Shown: positions 1 to 11,459 of the stretch, one piece after another
Layout of the letters: each line of letters begins with the position of its first letter
Numbering within the stretch: position 1 is the first letter of the stretch
NCBI GenBank assembly: GCA_033977485.1
Contig: CM066984.1
Span: forward strand, 32,841,501-32,905,500
Length of the DNA: 64,000 nucleotides
Reading direction: 5' to 3'
Source of the DNA: Hydrangea macrophylla
Lineage: Eukaryota > Streptophyta > Magnoliopsida > Cornales > Hydrangeaceae
The notes under the pieces: generated by a model
Told to the model about the DNA's origin: nothing
Database searches by the model: none
The model's input: the letters and a program-made list of their open reading frames with translations, nothing else
Translations under genes and position numbers: made by a program

Positions 1-99
1 AGCTATATAATCTACAGTATGTGTGTGTGTATGTGTGAGAGAGAGGACATAGGAGGGGCAAAAAGTTATAATTAAAGGCAATATAGATGTCAAAGGATG

Positions 100-468
100 G
101 CCTTTTTGTGTATCTATATTTTCCTTATAGTTTTTCCATAGATCCTTGGCCATCGTAGTAACCATCTGGACGAAACCATCCACCAACTCCGGAAAATCTT
201 TCATCAACCCATCAAGAGAAGTCCTTATCTGCTCCACTAGACCACCGATTGCTGATCCGGTGGCAATTGCTGACCCTAAAATGCTCTATTTAACAAGATC
301 AAAAAGAGTAGAGATGAGAGTACTTATGATTTCCATTACTATCTGCAATATATACTCCAAACACGCCTTAATGACCTCTCCAATCTTTTCCAACCCGCCT
401 TGGATTGCTTCACCGGGGACTTTGAAAGCTTGGATCATCAACACGAGAAGGTAGGCCGTAATTTTCCA
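100..468 (-). pseudogene. Broken small plant protein gene remnant
   Basis: Read on the minus strand, one frame stays open from about 468 down to about 100 except for a single TAG at 288-286. The translated text looks like real protein rather than noise: an amphipathic stretch (…GGLEKIGEVIKACLEYI…), then after the stop a Gly/Ala/Thr-rich segment (SAIATGSAIGGLVEQIRTSL) and a helix containing KDFPELVDGF. I recall this pattern from an uncharacterised family of short (roughly 130 residue) plant proteins but cannot name it. No convincing start codon or promoter is visible. A GT/GA microsatellite lies just upstream on that strand. The in-frame stop and missing ends suggest a dead copy. An open reading frame on the opposite strand (146-454) is its shadow. 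Confidence 0.5.
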
Positions 469-481
469 TCAAGCGAGAGTC

Positions 482-495
482 ACGACCGATGTGTA

Positions 496-552
<57 letters not shown>
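482..552. repeat. (GT)n(GA)n compound microsatellite
   Basis: A GT run followed directly by a long GA run. A shorter version of the same motif is at 19-54, so the two flank the broken gene remnant. Confidence 0.9.
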
Positions 553-553
<1 letters not shown>

Positions 554-2175
554 AATGGATATACAAATGTGATTCATTCTTATTTGGGTATTTGAGTTTT
601 GAATTTTGAAAATCCCAAAATCTTGGAGTTATTTATTGCAGTGTTGAATGGGAAATGGTAAGGGTAGTTTGGTCCAAATTTGTAGAACGAACTTCATAGT
701 AAAATGTTTCATGGGTTGAACCTATTGAAAGAAACTTAGAGTAAAATGGACATTATACTAATTAACTCTAATTTTAAATGTGCTAAAAACAGTGGTGAAA
801 TTTCAATACTTTTCAGGAACAAGGCTCTCAAGGCATGTTTTTTTTTTCCCCCTCAAAACATATCAACAATGGTACTAGTAGTAATGGGAAAAAAAAAAAG
901 ATGAATAGCACAAAACATGAATACTGTTCAAAAGTGGTGAAATTTCACCACTTTTTAATAACAAGGCTGTCAAGGTATGTAAAAAAATAAATTTTTTTTG
1001 CTCAAAATATATCAACAATGGTATTAGTTTTGTAGATCTCGTCGACACGATTCTAACGGTATAAAATTTGTACAAATTGGAGTTATAGATCAAAAGTTAT
1101 GGAGGTTTAAAGTTTTAAAAAAAATTTTGAAATTGGGTTTGATATGGTACAGTCACTCACACCGTGTGACATGGGCTGCTTCTTGTGTGGCACGCGCGTG
1201 TGCAGTGTTTTGCACAACTTTGAGGGAAAGAGAGAGATTATTTGGTGTGGTTGAGGGTATGTTCATTCAATAAAAAATTTAGGGACTTAAATCAACATAT
1301 ATTTTTAAGTTATCCTTAAATCTAACATATGTACTTTATATTGTCCTTTTATCTAATTGACCCTAAATTTATTTATCCCAATTTATTACGAGTAGTAATA
1401 TATATACCCTTTGAACAATTAGTTTAGTCAAATAATGTAACTGTGTTTATTTCTATAAATTCAGTTTGAGTAACAAGAAACCTCGGTTCCTTTGGTAGTT
1501 AGATAGTGTGGCTAGAATATTTATTGTTTTGGAGCCCCATAGGGACTATGATGATTAATTGTTTCACTTCAGTTCACATAGAAAAAGGGATATCAATTGG
1601 CGTCGTTTACAATTGTTGTACGAGGATTCTTTCCGGTAATGTTGATCCAAGAGTTTGATTAGTTAATTCCTTGCATATTTTTTCCAGTTGTACCTAATCC
1701 ACCTACCTTTAATTTCTGAACTTACTATATGGCATGGCAGGTAACTCACCATGAGTATGCAGTTGAGACGTCCATGGAAAGACAATTACTAAACAGAGAA
1801 AAAACAAAAGTACAGTCATGTTTGGGGTATGGACATTCTTGATTCAAATGCAAATTCTTTAATGAATATAACGTAATTTTTTGAATAGCATTTGGACTGT
1901 CATTATATTAAATCCCAAAATTTTGGATAAAAGTTTAAGTGAAATGGGCTTATTTGAGTGCTGCTATATCTAGTATTTCTGAAAATGATTTAACTCTGGT
2001 TTTGTTATGGTAGGACCCAAGAAAGCATAGGAACAGGAAAACACCAAAGGCTACGACACCTAGATACACTGTTATGGTACTTCAATTAAAAGTTCTTGTA
2101 TTTAGTACTTCAATTAAATTTACTCCTTAATATCGTTTATGGATCTTAACGTCATGCTTACATTTAGCTACAGAA
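553..2175. other. Non-coding AT-rich region with a diverged direct repeat
   Basis: No credible gene is seen on either strand. Segments 791-882 and 934-1028 are diverged copies about 143 bp apart; both contain GTGGTGAAATTTCA, AACAAGGCT and ATCAACAATGGTA. This is probably an old local duplication inside transposon-derived DNA. Nothing else recognisable was found. Confidence 0.5.
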
Positions 2176-2372
2176 ATCTATATAATAAGGGAGGAAGGTC
2201 TTTGTCTCCCCCAATGCAAAGATAAAGAAGGGCTAAGATTTAATCTTATCAAAGACAAAGAACGGCCCAGATCATCTACATAATAAGGGAGGAAGGTCTT
2301 TGTCTTCTCCCAATACAAAGACAAAGGAGGGCTGAGAATTAATCTTACCAAAGACAAAGAACGGTCCAAATC
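2176..2372. repeat. Two-copy 98 bp tandem duplication
   Basis: ATCTAYATAATAAGGGAGG begins at 2176 and 2274, and the next ATCT is at 2372, giving a period of 98 bp. The copies share GGAAGGTCTTTGTCT and CAAAGACAAAGAACGG with a few substitutions. No coding function is apparent; a minus-strand open frame here simply repeats itself. Confidence 0.8.
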
Positions 2373-2527
2373 ATCTCAGTGTGAGTACATGTGCATCTCC
2401 AAATGCACATGTGCATCTCCTCTCATTTGATTTGGGTTTTTCAAAATTTGAAATGCTTACCCTCACACTCTCACCTCCCTCTTCTCACACTGTCACAGTG
2501 TGAGTACCGAGAATTTCCCCTCTTTCT

Positions 2528-2553
2528 CTCTCAACTCCATATTCTCTCTCTCA

Positions 2554-2587
<34 letters not shown>

Positions 2588-2695
2588 GTTGGACCCTCTC
2601 TCCCTCTCATCTCTCTCTCTCTCTCTATCTCTCTGTTGGACCCTCTCTCCCTCTCATCTCTCTCTCCCTCACGCCGTTCTCTCTTCTCTCCCTTC
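2528..2695. repeat. CT-rich microsatellite with internal duplication
   Basis: Long (CT)n tracts surround two copies of GTTGGACCCTCTCTCCCTCT, the second about 48 bp after the first. Short reading frames through this tract are low-complexity Ser/Leu runs and are not genes. Confidence 0.85.
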
Positions 2696-3294
2696 TTTAT
2701 TCTCTGAGTATTAAGCTTTTCTACACCACCACCACCACCACACGGTCGGACGACCACTGCCATAGCCAGATCTCTCACTCTCCACCCCTCTTCGTTCTTT
2801 GTTAAAATGGAAATCCCTCTACTTGCAGGGTTTTTTACAGAGGATTTTGGGGTTAATACTTGCAGGGTTTTTTGTGTGTGTTTGTTATTTATAGGGTTAT
2901 TTACATCGGCTTTTGCTTAGGGCTTCTATGTATCTCCTAACTAATTAGAGAGCTTTCATAATATAGCATTGCAGTATGTTATTATTTCCCAATCAGCCCC
3001 TTATTAAATATCGCCATGCTTTTGAAGGAAAAGTAGAAAAAAATAATGTTTTGGTAGAATCCAACTTATAACTCATTCTTGCTTTGATTTTGGCAGAGTT
3101 ATTTGATTGAGAAGTAGCCCAAGACAAGGGATGAACATGGTGAGAAGCTAAGTTCTCAAGATTTTTATGAAAGGTAATTTCTATGATTATTTGTCTAAAT
3201 CTGTGTTTTTTTAAATCTGTGTTCTTTTTTGTTAATGTTTCCATTTGATTAGTTCAAACTTTACAGTCCCTTTTTTTCTTCTTCCATAAACTTT
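2696..3294. other. Unassigned sequence left of the satellite
   Basis: Contains a (CAC)n run at about 2725 and a repeated TACTTGCAGGGTTTTTT phrase (2820 and 2860 regions). No gene or mobile element ends are recognised. The satellite begins abruptly near 3295, in the middle of a monomer. Confidence 0.4.
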
Positions 3295-3427
3295 CCACGA
3301 AACATTTGTCGCACCTCAAACATACCTAAATAAACTTGTGTGAACTAACGGAATGCTTTGCGGATTCACGGTTCACAAAAAATGCGAAAAAATGACTCTT
3401 TAGACACTTATGCTTGAAAATGCTTAG

Positions 3428-3759
3428 TGTTGGAATGTCCCACATCGCCTATTTATGGCCCCTCTGTGCGGTTTATAAGGCTTTAGTCCCCCTCTCCTTA
3501 ATAACTGGGTTTTAAGGAGTTGAATGGGCTGGGCCTTACAAGTGGTATCAGAGTTTGGTTGGGCTTGTCTTCCGGCGTGCCGAGTGTCCGGCTGCTGTGG
3601 TCCAGGGTATGCCGAGTTTCCGGCTCCTGTGGTTCAGGGGGTGTGTTGGAATGTCCCACATCACCTATTTATGGCCCCTCTGTGCGGTTTATAAGGCTTT
3701 AGTCCCCCTCTCCTTAATACCTGGGTTTTAAGGAGTTGAATGGGCTGGGCTTTACAAGT
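3428..3759 (+). mobile_element. TRIM retrotransposon inserted in the satellite
   Basis: A complete miniature LTR element. LTR1 is about 3428-3542 and LTR2 about 3644-3759; both begin TGTTGGAATGTCCCACATC and run to GGGCYTTACAAG. A primer-binding site TGGTATCAGAG, complementary to the 3' end of initiator tRNA-Met, starts at 3543. A G-rich tract (CAGGGGGTG) precedes LTR2. The 100 bp internal part has no coding capacity. A 5 bp target duplication, CTTAG, lies at 3423-3427 and 3760-3764 and interrupts the satellite phrase GCTTAGTTATTGAGG. The exact last base of the LTR is uncertain. The related family member inside CALS5 intron 24 starts TGTTGTC. Confidence 0.9.
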
Positions 3760-5199
3760 CTTAGTTATTGAGGTTTTCAGTAGATTATCGGTAAACCGCT
3801 TAACCAAACGCCACGAAACCTTTCTCGCACCTCAAACATTCCTAAATAAACTTGCGTGAACTAACGGAATGCTTTAGAGATTCACGGTTCACAAAAAATG
3901 CGAAAAAGTGACTCTTTAGACACTTATGCTTGAAAAAGCTTAGTTATTGATGTTTTGAGTAGTGAATCGATAAACCGCTTAACCAAATGGCACGAAACCT
4001 TTCTCGCACCTCAAACATACCTAAATAAACTTGCGTGAACTAAAGGAATGCTTTACAAATTCACGGTTCACAAAAAATGCGAAAAAATGACTCTTTAGTC
4101 ATTTATGCTTGAAAAAACGTAGTTTTGGGGGTTTTGAGTAGTGAATCGGTAAACCGCTTAACCAAACGCCACGAAACCTTTGTCGCACCTCAAACAGACC
4201 TAAATAAACTTGTGTGAACTAACGGAATGCTTTGCGGATTCACGGTTCACAAAAAATATGAAAAAATGACTCTTTAGAAACTTATGCTTGAAAAGGCTTA
4301 GTTATTGTGGTTTTGAGTAGATAATTGTTAAACCGCTTAACCAAATGCCACGAAACCTTTCTCGCACCTCACACATACCTAAATAAACTTTCCTGAACTA
4401 ACGGAATGCTTTACAGATTCACGGTTCACAAAAAATGCGAAAAAGTGCCTCTTTAGACACTTATGCTTGAAAAAACGTAGTTTTGGGCGTTTTGAGTAGT
4501 GAATCGGTAAACCGCTTAACCAAATGGCACGAAACCTTTCTCGCACCTCAAACATACCTAAATAAACTTGCGTGAACTAAAGGAATTCTTTACAGATTCT
4601 GGTTCACAAAAAATGCGAAAAAATGACTCTTTAGTCACTTATGCTTGAAAAAACGTAGTTTTGGGCGTTTTGAGTAGTGAATCGGTAAACCGCTTAACAA
4701 AATGCCACGAAACCTTTCTCGCACCTCAAACAGACCTAAATAAATTTGTGTGAACTAAAGGAATGCTTTGTGGATTCACGGTTCACAAAAAATGCGAAAA
4801 AATGACTCTTTAGACACTTATGCTTGAAAAAGCTTAGTTATTGAGGTTTTGAGTAGATAATCGGTAAACCGCTTAACCAAACGCCACGAAACCTTTCTCG
4901 CACCTCAAACATACCTAAATAAACTTGCGTGAACTAACGGAATGCTTCACGGATTCACAGTTCACAAAAAATGCGAAAAAGTGACTCTTTAGACACTTAT
5001 GGTTGAAAAAGCTTAGTTATTGAGGTTTTGAGTAGTGAATCGATAAACCGCTTAACCAAATGCCACGAAACCTTTCTCGTACCTCAAACATACCTAAATA
5101 AACTTGCGTGAACTAAAGGAATGCTTTACAGATTCACGGTTCACAAAAAATGCAAAAAAATGACTCTTTAGTCACTTATGCTTGAAAAAACGTAGTTTT

Positions 5200-8100
5200 G
5201 GGGGTTTTGAGTAGTGAATCGGTAAACCGCTTAATCAAACGCCGAGAAACCTTTATTGCACATCAAAAATACCTAAATAAACATGTGTGAACTAACGGAA
5301 TGCTTTACGGTTTCATGGTTCACAAAAAATGCAAAACAATGACTCTTTAGACACTTATGCTTGAAAAAGATTAGTTATTGAGGTTTTGAGTAGATAATCG
5401 GTAAACCGCTTAACCAAATGCCACGAAACCTTTCTCGCATCTCAAACATACCTAAATAAACATGCGTGAACTAACGGAATGCTTTACGGATTCACGGTTC
5501 ACAAAAAATGCGAAAAAGTGCCTCTTTAGACACTTATGCTTGAAAAAGCATAGTCATTGAGGTTTTGAGAAGTGAATCGAAAAACCGCTTAACCAAATGC
5601 CACGAAACCTTTATCGTACCTCAAACATACCTGAATAAACTTGTGTGAACTAATGGATAGCTTTACAAATTCACGGTTCACAAAAAATGCGAAAAAAATG
5701 ACTTTATAGTCACTTATGCTTGAAAAAACGTAGTTTTGGGGGTTTTGAGTAGTGAATCGGTAAACCGCCTAACCAAACGCCACGAAACCTTTGTCGCACC
5801 TCAAATATACCTAAATAAACTTGCGTGAACCAACGGAATGCTTTACGGATTCACGGTTCACAAAAAATGCGAAAAAGTGCCTCTTTAGACACTTATGCTT
5901 GAAAAAGCTTAGTTATTGATGTTTTCAGTAGTGAATCGATAAACCGCTTAACCAAATGGCACGAAACCTTTCTCGCACCTCAAACATACCTAAATAAACT
6001 TGCGTGAACTAAAGGAATTCTTTACAGATTCTGGTTCACAAAAAATGCGAAAAAATGACTCTTTAGTCACTTATGCTTGAAAAAACGTAGTTTTGGGCGT
6101 TTTGAGTAGTGAATCGGTAAACCGCTTAACAAAATGCCATGAAACCTTTCTCGCACCTCAAACAGACCTAAATAAATTTGTGTGAACTAAAGGAATGCTT
6201 TGCGGATTCACGGTTCACAAAAAATGCGAAAAAATGACTCTTTAGACACTTATGCTTGAAAAAGCTTAGTTATTGAGGTTTTGAGTAGATAATCGGTAAA
6301 CCGCTTAACCAAACGCCACGAATCCTTTCTCGCACCTCAAACATACCTAAATAAACTTGCGTGAACTAACGGAATGCTTCACGGATTCATAGTTCACAAA
6401 AAATGCGAAAAAGTGACTCTTTAGACACTTATGGTTGAAAAAGCTTAGTTATTGAGGTTTTGAGTAGTGAATCGATAAACCGCTTAACCAAATGCCACGA
6501 AACCTTTCTCGTACCTCAAACATACCTAAATAAACTTGCGTGAACTAAAGGAATGCTTTACAGATTCACGGTTCACAAAAAATGCAAAAAAATGACTCTT
6601 TAGTCACTTATGCTTGAAAAAACGTAGTTTTGGGGTTTTGAGTAGTGAATCGGTAAACCGCTTAATCAAACGCCACGAAACCTTTATTGCACATCAAACA
6701 TACCTAAATATATTTGTGTGAACTAACGGAATGCTTTACGGTTTCATGGTTCACAAAAAATGCAAAAAAATGACTCTTTAGACACTTATGCTTGAAAAAT
6801 CTTAGTTATTGAGGTTTTGAGTAGATAATCGGTAAACCGCTTAACCAAATGCCACGAAACCTTTCTCGCTTCTCAAACATACCTAAATAAACATGCGTGA
6901 ACTAACGGAATGCTTTACGGATTCACGGTTCACAAAAAATGCGAAAAAGTGCCTCTTTAGACACTTATGCTTGAAAAAGCATAGTCATTGAGGTTTTGAG
7001 TAGTGAATCAAAAAACCGCTTAACCAAATGCCAAGAAACCTTTATCGTACCTCAAACATACCTAAATAAACTTGTGTGAACTAATGGATAGCTTTACAAA
7101 TTCACGGTTCACAAAAAATGCGAAAAAAATGACTCTATAGTCACTTATGCTTGAAAAAACGTAGTTTTGGGGGTTTTGAGTAGTGAATCGGTAAACCGCC
7201 TAACCAAACGCCACGAAACCTTTGTCGCACCTCAAATATACATAAATAATCTTGTGTGAACTAACGGAATGCTTTGCGGATTCACGGTTCACAAAAAATG
7301 CGAAAAAATGACTCTTTAGAAACTTATGCTTGAAAAGGCTTAGTTATTGAGGTTTTGAGTAGATAATCGTTAAACCGCTTAACCAAACGCCACAAAACCT
7401 TTCTCACACCTCAAACATACCTAAATAAACTTGCGTGAACTAACGGAATGCTTTACGAATTCAAGGTTCACAAAAAATGCGAAAAAGTGACTCTTTAGAC
7501 ACTTATGCTTGAAAAAGCTTAGTTATTGATGTTTTAAGTAGTGAATCGATAAACCGCTTAACCAAATGGCACGAAACCTTTCTCGCACCTCAAACATACC
7601 TAAATAAACTTGTGTGAACTAACGGAATGCTTTGCGGATTCACGGTTCACAAAAAATGCGAAAAAATGACTCTTTAGAAACTTATGCTTGAAAAGGCTTA
7701 GTTATTGAGGTTTTGAGTAGATAATCGTTAAACCGCTTAACCAAACGCCACAAAACCTTTCTCAGACCTCAAAAAGACCTAAATAAACTTGCGTGAACTT
7801 ACGGAATGCTTTACGAATTCAAGGTTCACAAAATATGCGAAAAAGTGACTCTTTAGACACTTATGCTTGAAAAAGCTTAGTTATTGATGTTTTGAATAGT
7901 GAATCGATAAACCGCTTAACCAAATGGCACGAAACCTTTCTCGCACCTCAAACATACCAAAATAAACTTGCGTGGACAAAATGAATGCTATACAGATTCA
8001 CGGTTCACAAAAAATGCGAAAAAATGACTCTTTAGTCACTTATACTTGAAAAAACGTAGTTTTGGGGGTTTTGAGTAGTGAATCGGTAAACCGCTTAACC

Positions 8101-9480
8101 AAACGCCAAGAAACCATTGTCGCACCTCAAACATATGTAAATAAACTTGTGTAAACTAACGGAATGCTTTTCGGATTCACGGTTCACAAAAAATGCGAAA
8201 AAATGACTCTTTAGACACTTATGCTTGAAAAAGCTTAGTTATTGAGGTTTTGAGTAGATAATCGGTAAACCGCTTAACCAAACGCCACGAAACCTTTCTC
8301 GCATCTCAAACATACCTAAATAAACATGCGTGAACTAACGGAATGCTTTACGGATTCACGGTTCACAAAAAATGCGAAAAAGTGACTCTTTAGACACTTA
8401 TGCTTGAAAAAGCTTAGTTATTGAGGTTTTGAGTAGTGAATCGATAAACCGCTTGACCAAATGCCACGAAACCTTTCTCGCACCTCAAACATATCTAAAT
8501 AAACCTGCGTGAACTAAAGGAAGGATTTACAGATTCACGGTTCACAAAAAAATGACTCTTTAGTCACTTATCCTTGAAAAAACGTAGTTTTGGGGGTTTT
8601 GAGTAGTGAATCGGTAAACCGCTTAACCAAACGCCACGAAACCTTTCTCGCACCTCAAACATACCTAAACAAACTTGTGTGAACTAACAGAATGCTTTAC
8701 GGATTCACGGTTCACAAAAAATGCGAAAAAATGACTCTTTAGACACTTATGCTTGAAAAAGCTTAGTTATTGAGGTTTTGAGTAGATAATCGGTAAACCG
8801 CTTAACCAAACGCCACGAAACCTTTGTCGCACCTCAAACATACCTAAATAAACTAGCGTGAAATAACGGAATGCTTTACGGATTCACGGTTCACAAAAAA
8901 TGCGAAAAAGTGACTCTTTAGACACTTATGCTTGAAAAAGCTTAGTTATTGAGGTTTTGAGCAGTGAATCGATAAACCGCTTAACCATATGCCACGAAAC
9001 CTTTATCGCACCTAAAACATACCAAAATAAACTTGCGTGAACTAAAGGAATGCTTTACCGATTCACGGTTCACAAAAAATGCGAAAAAATGACTCTATAG
9101 TCACTTATGCTTGAAAAAACGTAATTTTGGGGGTTTTGAGTAGTGAATCGGTAAACCGCTTAACCAAACGCCACGAAACCTTTGTCGCACCTCAAACAGA
9201 CCTAAATAAACTTGTGTGAACTAACGGAATGCTTTGCGGATTCACGGTTCACAAAAAATGCGAAAAAATGACTCTTTAGACACTTATGCTTGAAAATGCT
9301 TAGTTATTGAGGTTTTGAGTAGATAATCGGTAAACCGCTTAACCAAGCACCACGAAACCTTTCTCACACCTCAAACATACCTAAATAAACTTGCGTGAAC
9401 CAACGGAATGCTTTACGGATTCACGGTTCACAAAAAATGCGAAAAAGTGCCTCTTTAGACACTTATGCTTGAAAAAGCTT
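5200..9480. repeat. Satellite duplication block, copy 1
   Basis: Private monomer variants recur about 6,254 bp later, equal to 35 monomers. Examples are AGCATAGTCATTGAGG at 5547 and 6978 against 11801 and 13232, the TTCACAAAATATGCG unit near 7828 against 14082, and the shortened GTTCACAAAAAAATGACTC unit near 8540 against 14796. Within the block an 8-monomer (1,431 bp) duplication is also seen (5547 to 6978). Block edges are approximate. Confidence 0.75.
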
Positions 9481-11459
9481 AGTTATTGATGTTTTGAGTA
9501 GTGAATCGATAAACCGCTTAACCAAATGGCACGAAACCTTTCTCGCACCTCAAACATACCTAAATAAACTTGCGTGAACTAAAGGAATTCTTTACAGATT
9601 CTGGTTCACAAAAAATGCGAAAAAATGACTCTTTAGTCACTTATGCTTGAAAAAACGTAGTTTTGGGCGTTTTGAGTAGTGAATCGGTAAACCGCTTAAC
9701 AAAATGCCACGAAACCTTTCTCGCACCTCAAACAGACCTAAATAAATTTGTGTGAACTAAAGGAATGCTTTGCGGATTCACGGTTCACAAAAAATGCGAA
9801 AAAATGACTCTTTAGACACTTATGCTTGAAAAAGCTTAGTTATTGAGGTTTTGAGTAGATAATCGGTAAACCGCTTAACCAAACGCCACGAAACCTTTCT
9901 CGCACCTCAAACATACCTAAATAAACTTGCGTGAACTAACGGAATGCTTTACGGATTCACAGTTCACAAGAAATGCGAAAAAGTGTCTCTTTAGACACTT
10001 ATGGTTGAAAAAGCTTAGTTATTGAGGTTTTGAGTAGTGAATCGACAAACCGCTTAACCAAATGCCACGAAACCTTTCTCATACCTCAAACATACCTAAA
10101 TAAACTTGCGTGAACTAAAGGAATGCTTTACAGATTCACGGTTCACAAAAAATGCGAAAAAATGACTCTTTAGTCACTTATGCTTGAAAAAACGTAGTTT
10201 TGGGGGTTTTGAGTAGTGAATCGGTAAACCGCTTAACCAAACACCACGAAACCTTTTACGCACCTCAAACATACCTAAACTAAATTGTGTGAACTAACGG
10301 AATGCTTTACGGATTCACGGTTCACAAAAAATGCGAAAAAGTGACTCTTTAGACACTTATGCTTGAAAAAGCTTAGTTATTGAGGTTTTGAGCAGTGAAT
10401 CGATAAACCGCTTAACCATATGCCACGAAACCTTTATCGCACCTAAAACATACCAAAATAAACTTGCGTGAACTAAAGGAATGCTTTACAGATTCACGGT
10501 TCACAAAAAATGCGAAAAAATGACTCTATAGTCACTTATGCTTGAAAAAACGTAATTTTGGGGGTTTTGAGTAGTGAATCGGTAAACCGCTTAACCAAAC
10601 GCCACGAAACCTTTGTCGCACCTCAAACAGACCTAAATAAACTTGTGTGAACTAACGGAATGCTTTGCGGATTCACGGTTCACAAAAAATGCGAAAAAAT
10701 GACTCTTTAGACACTTATGCTTGAAAAAGCTTAGTTATTGATGTTTTGAGTAGTGAATCGATAAACCGCTTAACCAAATGGCACGAAACCTTTCTCGCAC
10801 CTCAAATATACCTAAATAAACTTGCGTGAACTAAAGGAATGCTTTACAAATTCACGGTTCACAAAAAATGCGAAAAAATGACTCTTTAGTCACTTATGCT
10901 TGAAAAAACGTAGTTTTGGGGGTTTTGAGTAGTGAATCGGTAAACCGCTTAACCAAACGCCACGAAACCTTTGTCGCACCTCAAACAGACCTAAATAAAC
11001 TTGTGTGAACTAACGGAATGCTTTGCGGATTCACGGTTCACAAAAAATGTGAAAAAATGACTCTTTAGAAACTTATGCTTGAAAAGGCTTAGTTATTGTG
11101 GTTTTGAGTAGATAATTGTTAAACCGTTTAACCAAATGCCACGAAACCTTTCTGGCACCTCACACATACCTAAATAAACTTTCCTGAACTAACGGAATGC
11201 TTTACAGATTCACGGTTCACAAAAAATGCGAAAAAGTGCCTCTTTAGACACTTATGCTTGAAAAAGCTTAGTTATTGATGTTTTGAGTAGTGAATCGATA
11301 AACCGCTTAACCAAATGGCACGAAACCTTTCTCGCACCTCAAACATACCTAAATAAACTTGCGTGAACTAAAGGAATTCTTTACAGATTCTGGTTCACAA
11401 AAAATGCGAAAAAATGACTCTTTAGTCACTTATGCTTGAAAAAACGTAGTTTTGGGCGT

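Noticed and set aside
146..454. Plus-strand 102-codon open frame
   Set aside because: It is the antisense shadow of the minus-strand gene remnant, whose translation has the protein-like character.
2391..2805. Overlapping open frames in the CT-rich tract
   Set aside because: They are Ser/Leu runs produced by (CT)n in every frame, with no domain.
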